Assembly (NCBI GenBank): GCA_015487405.1
Contig: WFPV01000194.1
Span: forward strand, 1 to 14,662
Reading direction: 5' to 3'
From: Aquifex sp.
Lineage (GTDB): Bacteria > Aquificota > Aquificia > Aquificales > Aquificaceae
Length of the DNA: 14,662 nt
A program made the position numbers and the translations under genes. Positions 13,610 through 14,662 of the stretch are shown piece after piece. Within the stretch, counting starts at the first letter, position 1. The number at the start of each line of letters is the position of its first letter. The notes beneath the pieces are model-generated. The model searched no databases. It was not told the origin of the DNA and saw only the letters and a program-made list of their open reading frames with translations.

Positions 13610-14662
13610 TTACCTTTATTCAAAACCGCACAAACCTGTCCTAAGGCGATTCCTCCGTCGTTTGTGGGAACTTTTTGGTGGGTATAAACCTTAAATCCTT
13701 CCTTCTCTAAAAGTTCCTTTATCTTGGAAACGAGCGGGTTATTTTGCATAACACCACCGGAGAGGCAAACTGTAGGAATTTGGGCTTCATTTGCTACTTC
13801 TAAGCATACTCTTGCGAGAGTATTTATAAATCTACTTGCAACTTTTTGGGGATTTTTCTCTTTTAAAATTTCGTAAAAAGTCTCTTTAAAGTCTATTTTT
13901 TCACTTTTAATCGTAAAAGGGTAGCAAGATTTTTCCGAAGGGTCGTATAAATCTTCAAGCATCATAGCGGCTTGACCTTCGTAGCTAAGACGCTGTCTTA
14001 TTCCCAAAAGAGAGGCTACCGCGTCAAAGAGTCTTCCCGCGGAAGAAGAAAGGGGAGCGTTTACACCTTTTTCCCAAGCCCTGTAGAGGGTTTTTAGCTC
14101 AGCTTCTTTGAAGGCTCTTGTTGTGGGAATGTCTAAGTTTAGTGCTTCCTCTCCGAAAAGCTCAAAGAGAAGAGAGAGAGCCACTCTCCTTGGCTCCTTT
14201 ACCGCTTTTTCTCCTCCGAGGAGCTTTATGTAGGAAAAGTGTTTAAACCTTTCAAAACCTTCGTAATCTGCAACCAGAAACTCCCCTCCCCAGAGGTTGC
14301 CGTCCGTCCCGTATCCTGTTCCGTCCCAGGCTATTCCTAGGACTTTCTCCTTTAAGCCGTTTTCAGCCATGCAAGAAAGAATATGAGCGTAGTGGTGCTG
14401 GACCTGAATGAGGGGAACGCTCATCTCCTTTGTAAACTCTTTTGCGAACCTTGTGGTCTCGTATCTTGGGTGAAGGTCGCAGACCACAACTTCGGGTCTA
14501 AACTCGTATAGCTCCATTAAATCTTTAACACACTCCTCAAATACGCGAAGCGTCTCTAAGTTTTCTACATCACCTATGTGTTGGCTTAAAAAGACTTTAT
14601 CGTCAAAGGCTAAGGCAAAGGTGTTTTTCAGCATTCCTCCGACCGCGAGGACTTTCTTGGGA
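13600..14662 (-). CDS. hypF: Carbamoyltransferase HypF, C-terminal half (5' end cut by window edge)
   Basis: Maturation protein that moves the carbamoyl group from carbamoyl phosphate toward HypE for the CN ligands of [NiFe]-hydrogenase, in the cytoplasm. The frame stays open to the window edge (PKKVLAVGGMLKNTFALAF), and the family has VLAVGGELKNTF here, so the ATG at 14634 is internal. Full HypF is about 750 residues; about 353 are present, covering the Kae1-like O-carbamoyltransferase domain. Seen: QVQHHYAH (metal-binding His pair, about 14388-14404), LGIAWDGTGYGTDGNLWGGEF, SSSAGRLFDAVASLLG, LSGGVMQNNPLV, and NDGGIALGQ near the end, all expected. The N-terminal acylphosphatase, zinc-finger and YrdC-like domains would lie beyond the window. 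The last codons and stop fall within a repeat shared with the next gene. Confidence 0.95.
   Translation of the reverse strand, partial: PKKVLAVGGMLKNTFALAFDDKVFLSQHIGDVENLETLRVFEECVKDLMELYEFRPEVVVCDLHPRYETTRFAKEFTKEMSVPLIQVQHHYAHILSCMAENGLKEKVLGIAWDGTGYGTDGNLWGGEFLVADYEGFERFKHFSYIKLLGGEKAVKEPRRVALSLLFELFGEEALNLDIPTTRAFKEAELKTLYRAWEKGVNAPLSSSAGRLFDAVASLLGIRQRLSYEGQAAMMLEDLYDPSEKSCYPFTIKSEKIDFKETFYEILKEKNPQKVASRFINTLARVCLEVANEAQIPTVCLSGGVMQNNPLVSKIKELLEKEGFKVYTHQKVPTNDGGIALGQVCAVLNKGNKL

Overview
The window looks like chromosomal DNA from a hyperthermophilic bacterium of the Aquifex type. The proteins are rich in Lys and Glu and poor in Gln, and Arg is mostly AGA/AGG. Housekeeping genes with unrelated functions lie side by side with almost no spacers, as in the scrambled, operon-poor Aquificales genomes. 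The genus is an inference from sequence style and family resemblance, because no search could be run. No tRNA, rRNA, CRISPR array or intact insertion sequence was found.

Layout: (1) 1-1785 (+), aspS, missing only its first few codons. (2) 1788-4030 (-), proS followed by a translationally coupled P-loop kinase; the kinase converges on aspS with a 2-nt gap, and a likely aspS terminator hairpin lies inside the kinase's last codons. (3) 4031-4173, a divergent promoter region. (4) 4174-7332 (+), a large soluble cyclic-di-GMP enzyme with a PhnD-like ligand-binding domain, PAS, GAF, PAS, GGDEF and EAL domains, with both catalytic signatures intact. (5) 7381-10073 (+), purL overlapped by lspA. (6) 10020-10859 (-), dapF, whose 3' end overlaps the 3' end of lspA by 54 nt. 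(7) 10860-11417, a 558-nt stretch with no convincing gene: AT-rich at first, then closer to coding-like composition with short hairpins and a fragmentary ORF. (8) 11418-13099 (+), thiE-fliQ-fliR. (9) 13101-14662 (-), the C-terminal half of hypF followed by two tandem paralogous genes for small membrane-anchored coiled-coil proteins.

Working together: aspS and proS charge tRNA, and the AspRS carries residues typical of the non-discriminating type, which implies tRNA-dependent Asn synthesis. FliQ and FliR are flagellar export-gate subunits, and the GGDEF/EAL protein could set the c-di-GMP level that controls motility, although nothing in the window links them directly. HypF belongs to [NiFe]-hydrogenase maturation, which fits a hydrogen-oxidising lifestyle. 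PurL, DapF, LspA and ThiE are core biosynthesis or processing enzymes.

The most unusual items are the duplicated coiled-coil genes fused onto the end of hypF, the PhnD-like sensor on a cytoplasmic c-di-GMP enzyme, the dapF-thiE spacer, and several genes (proS, dapF) with a -10-like box so close to ATG that their mRNAs may be leaderless.
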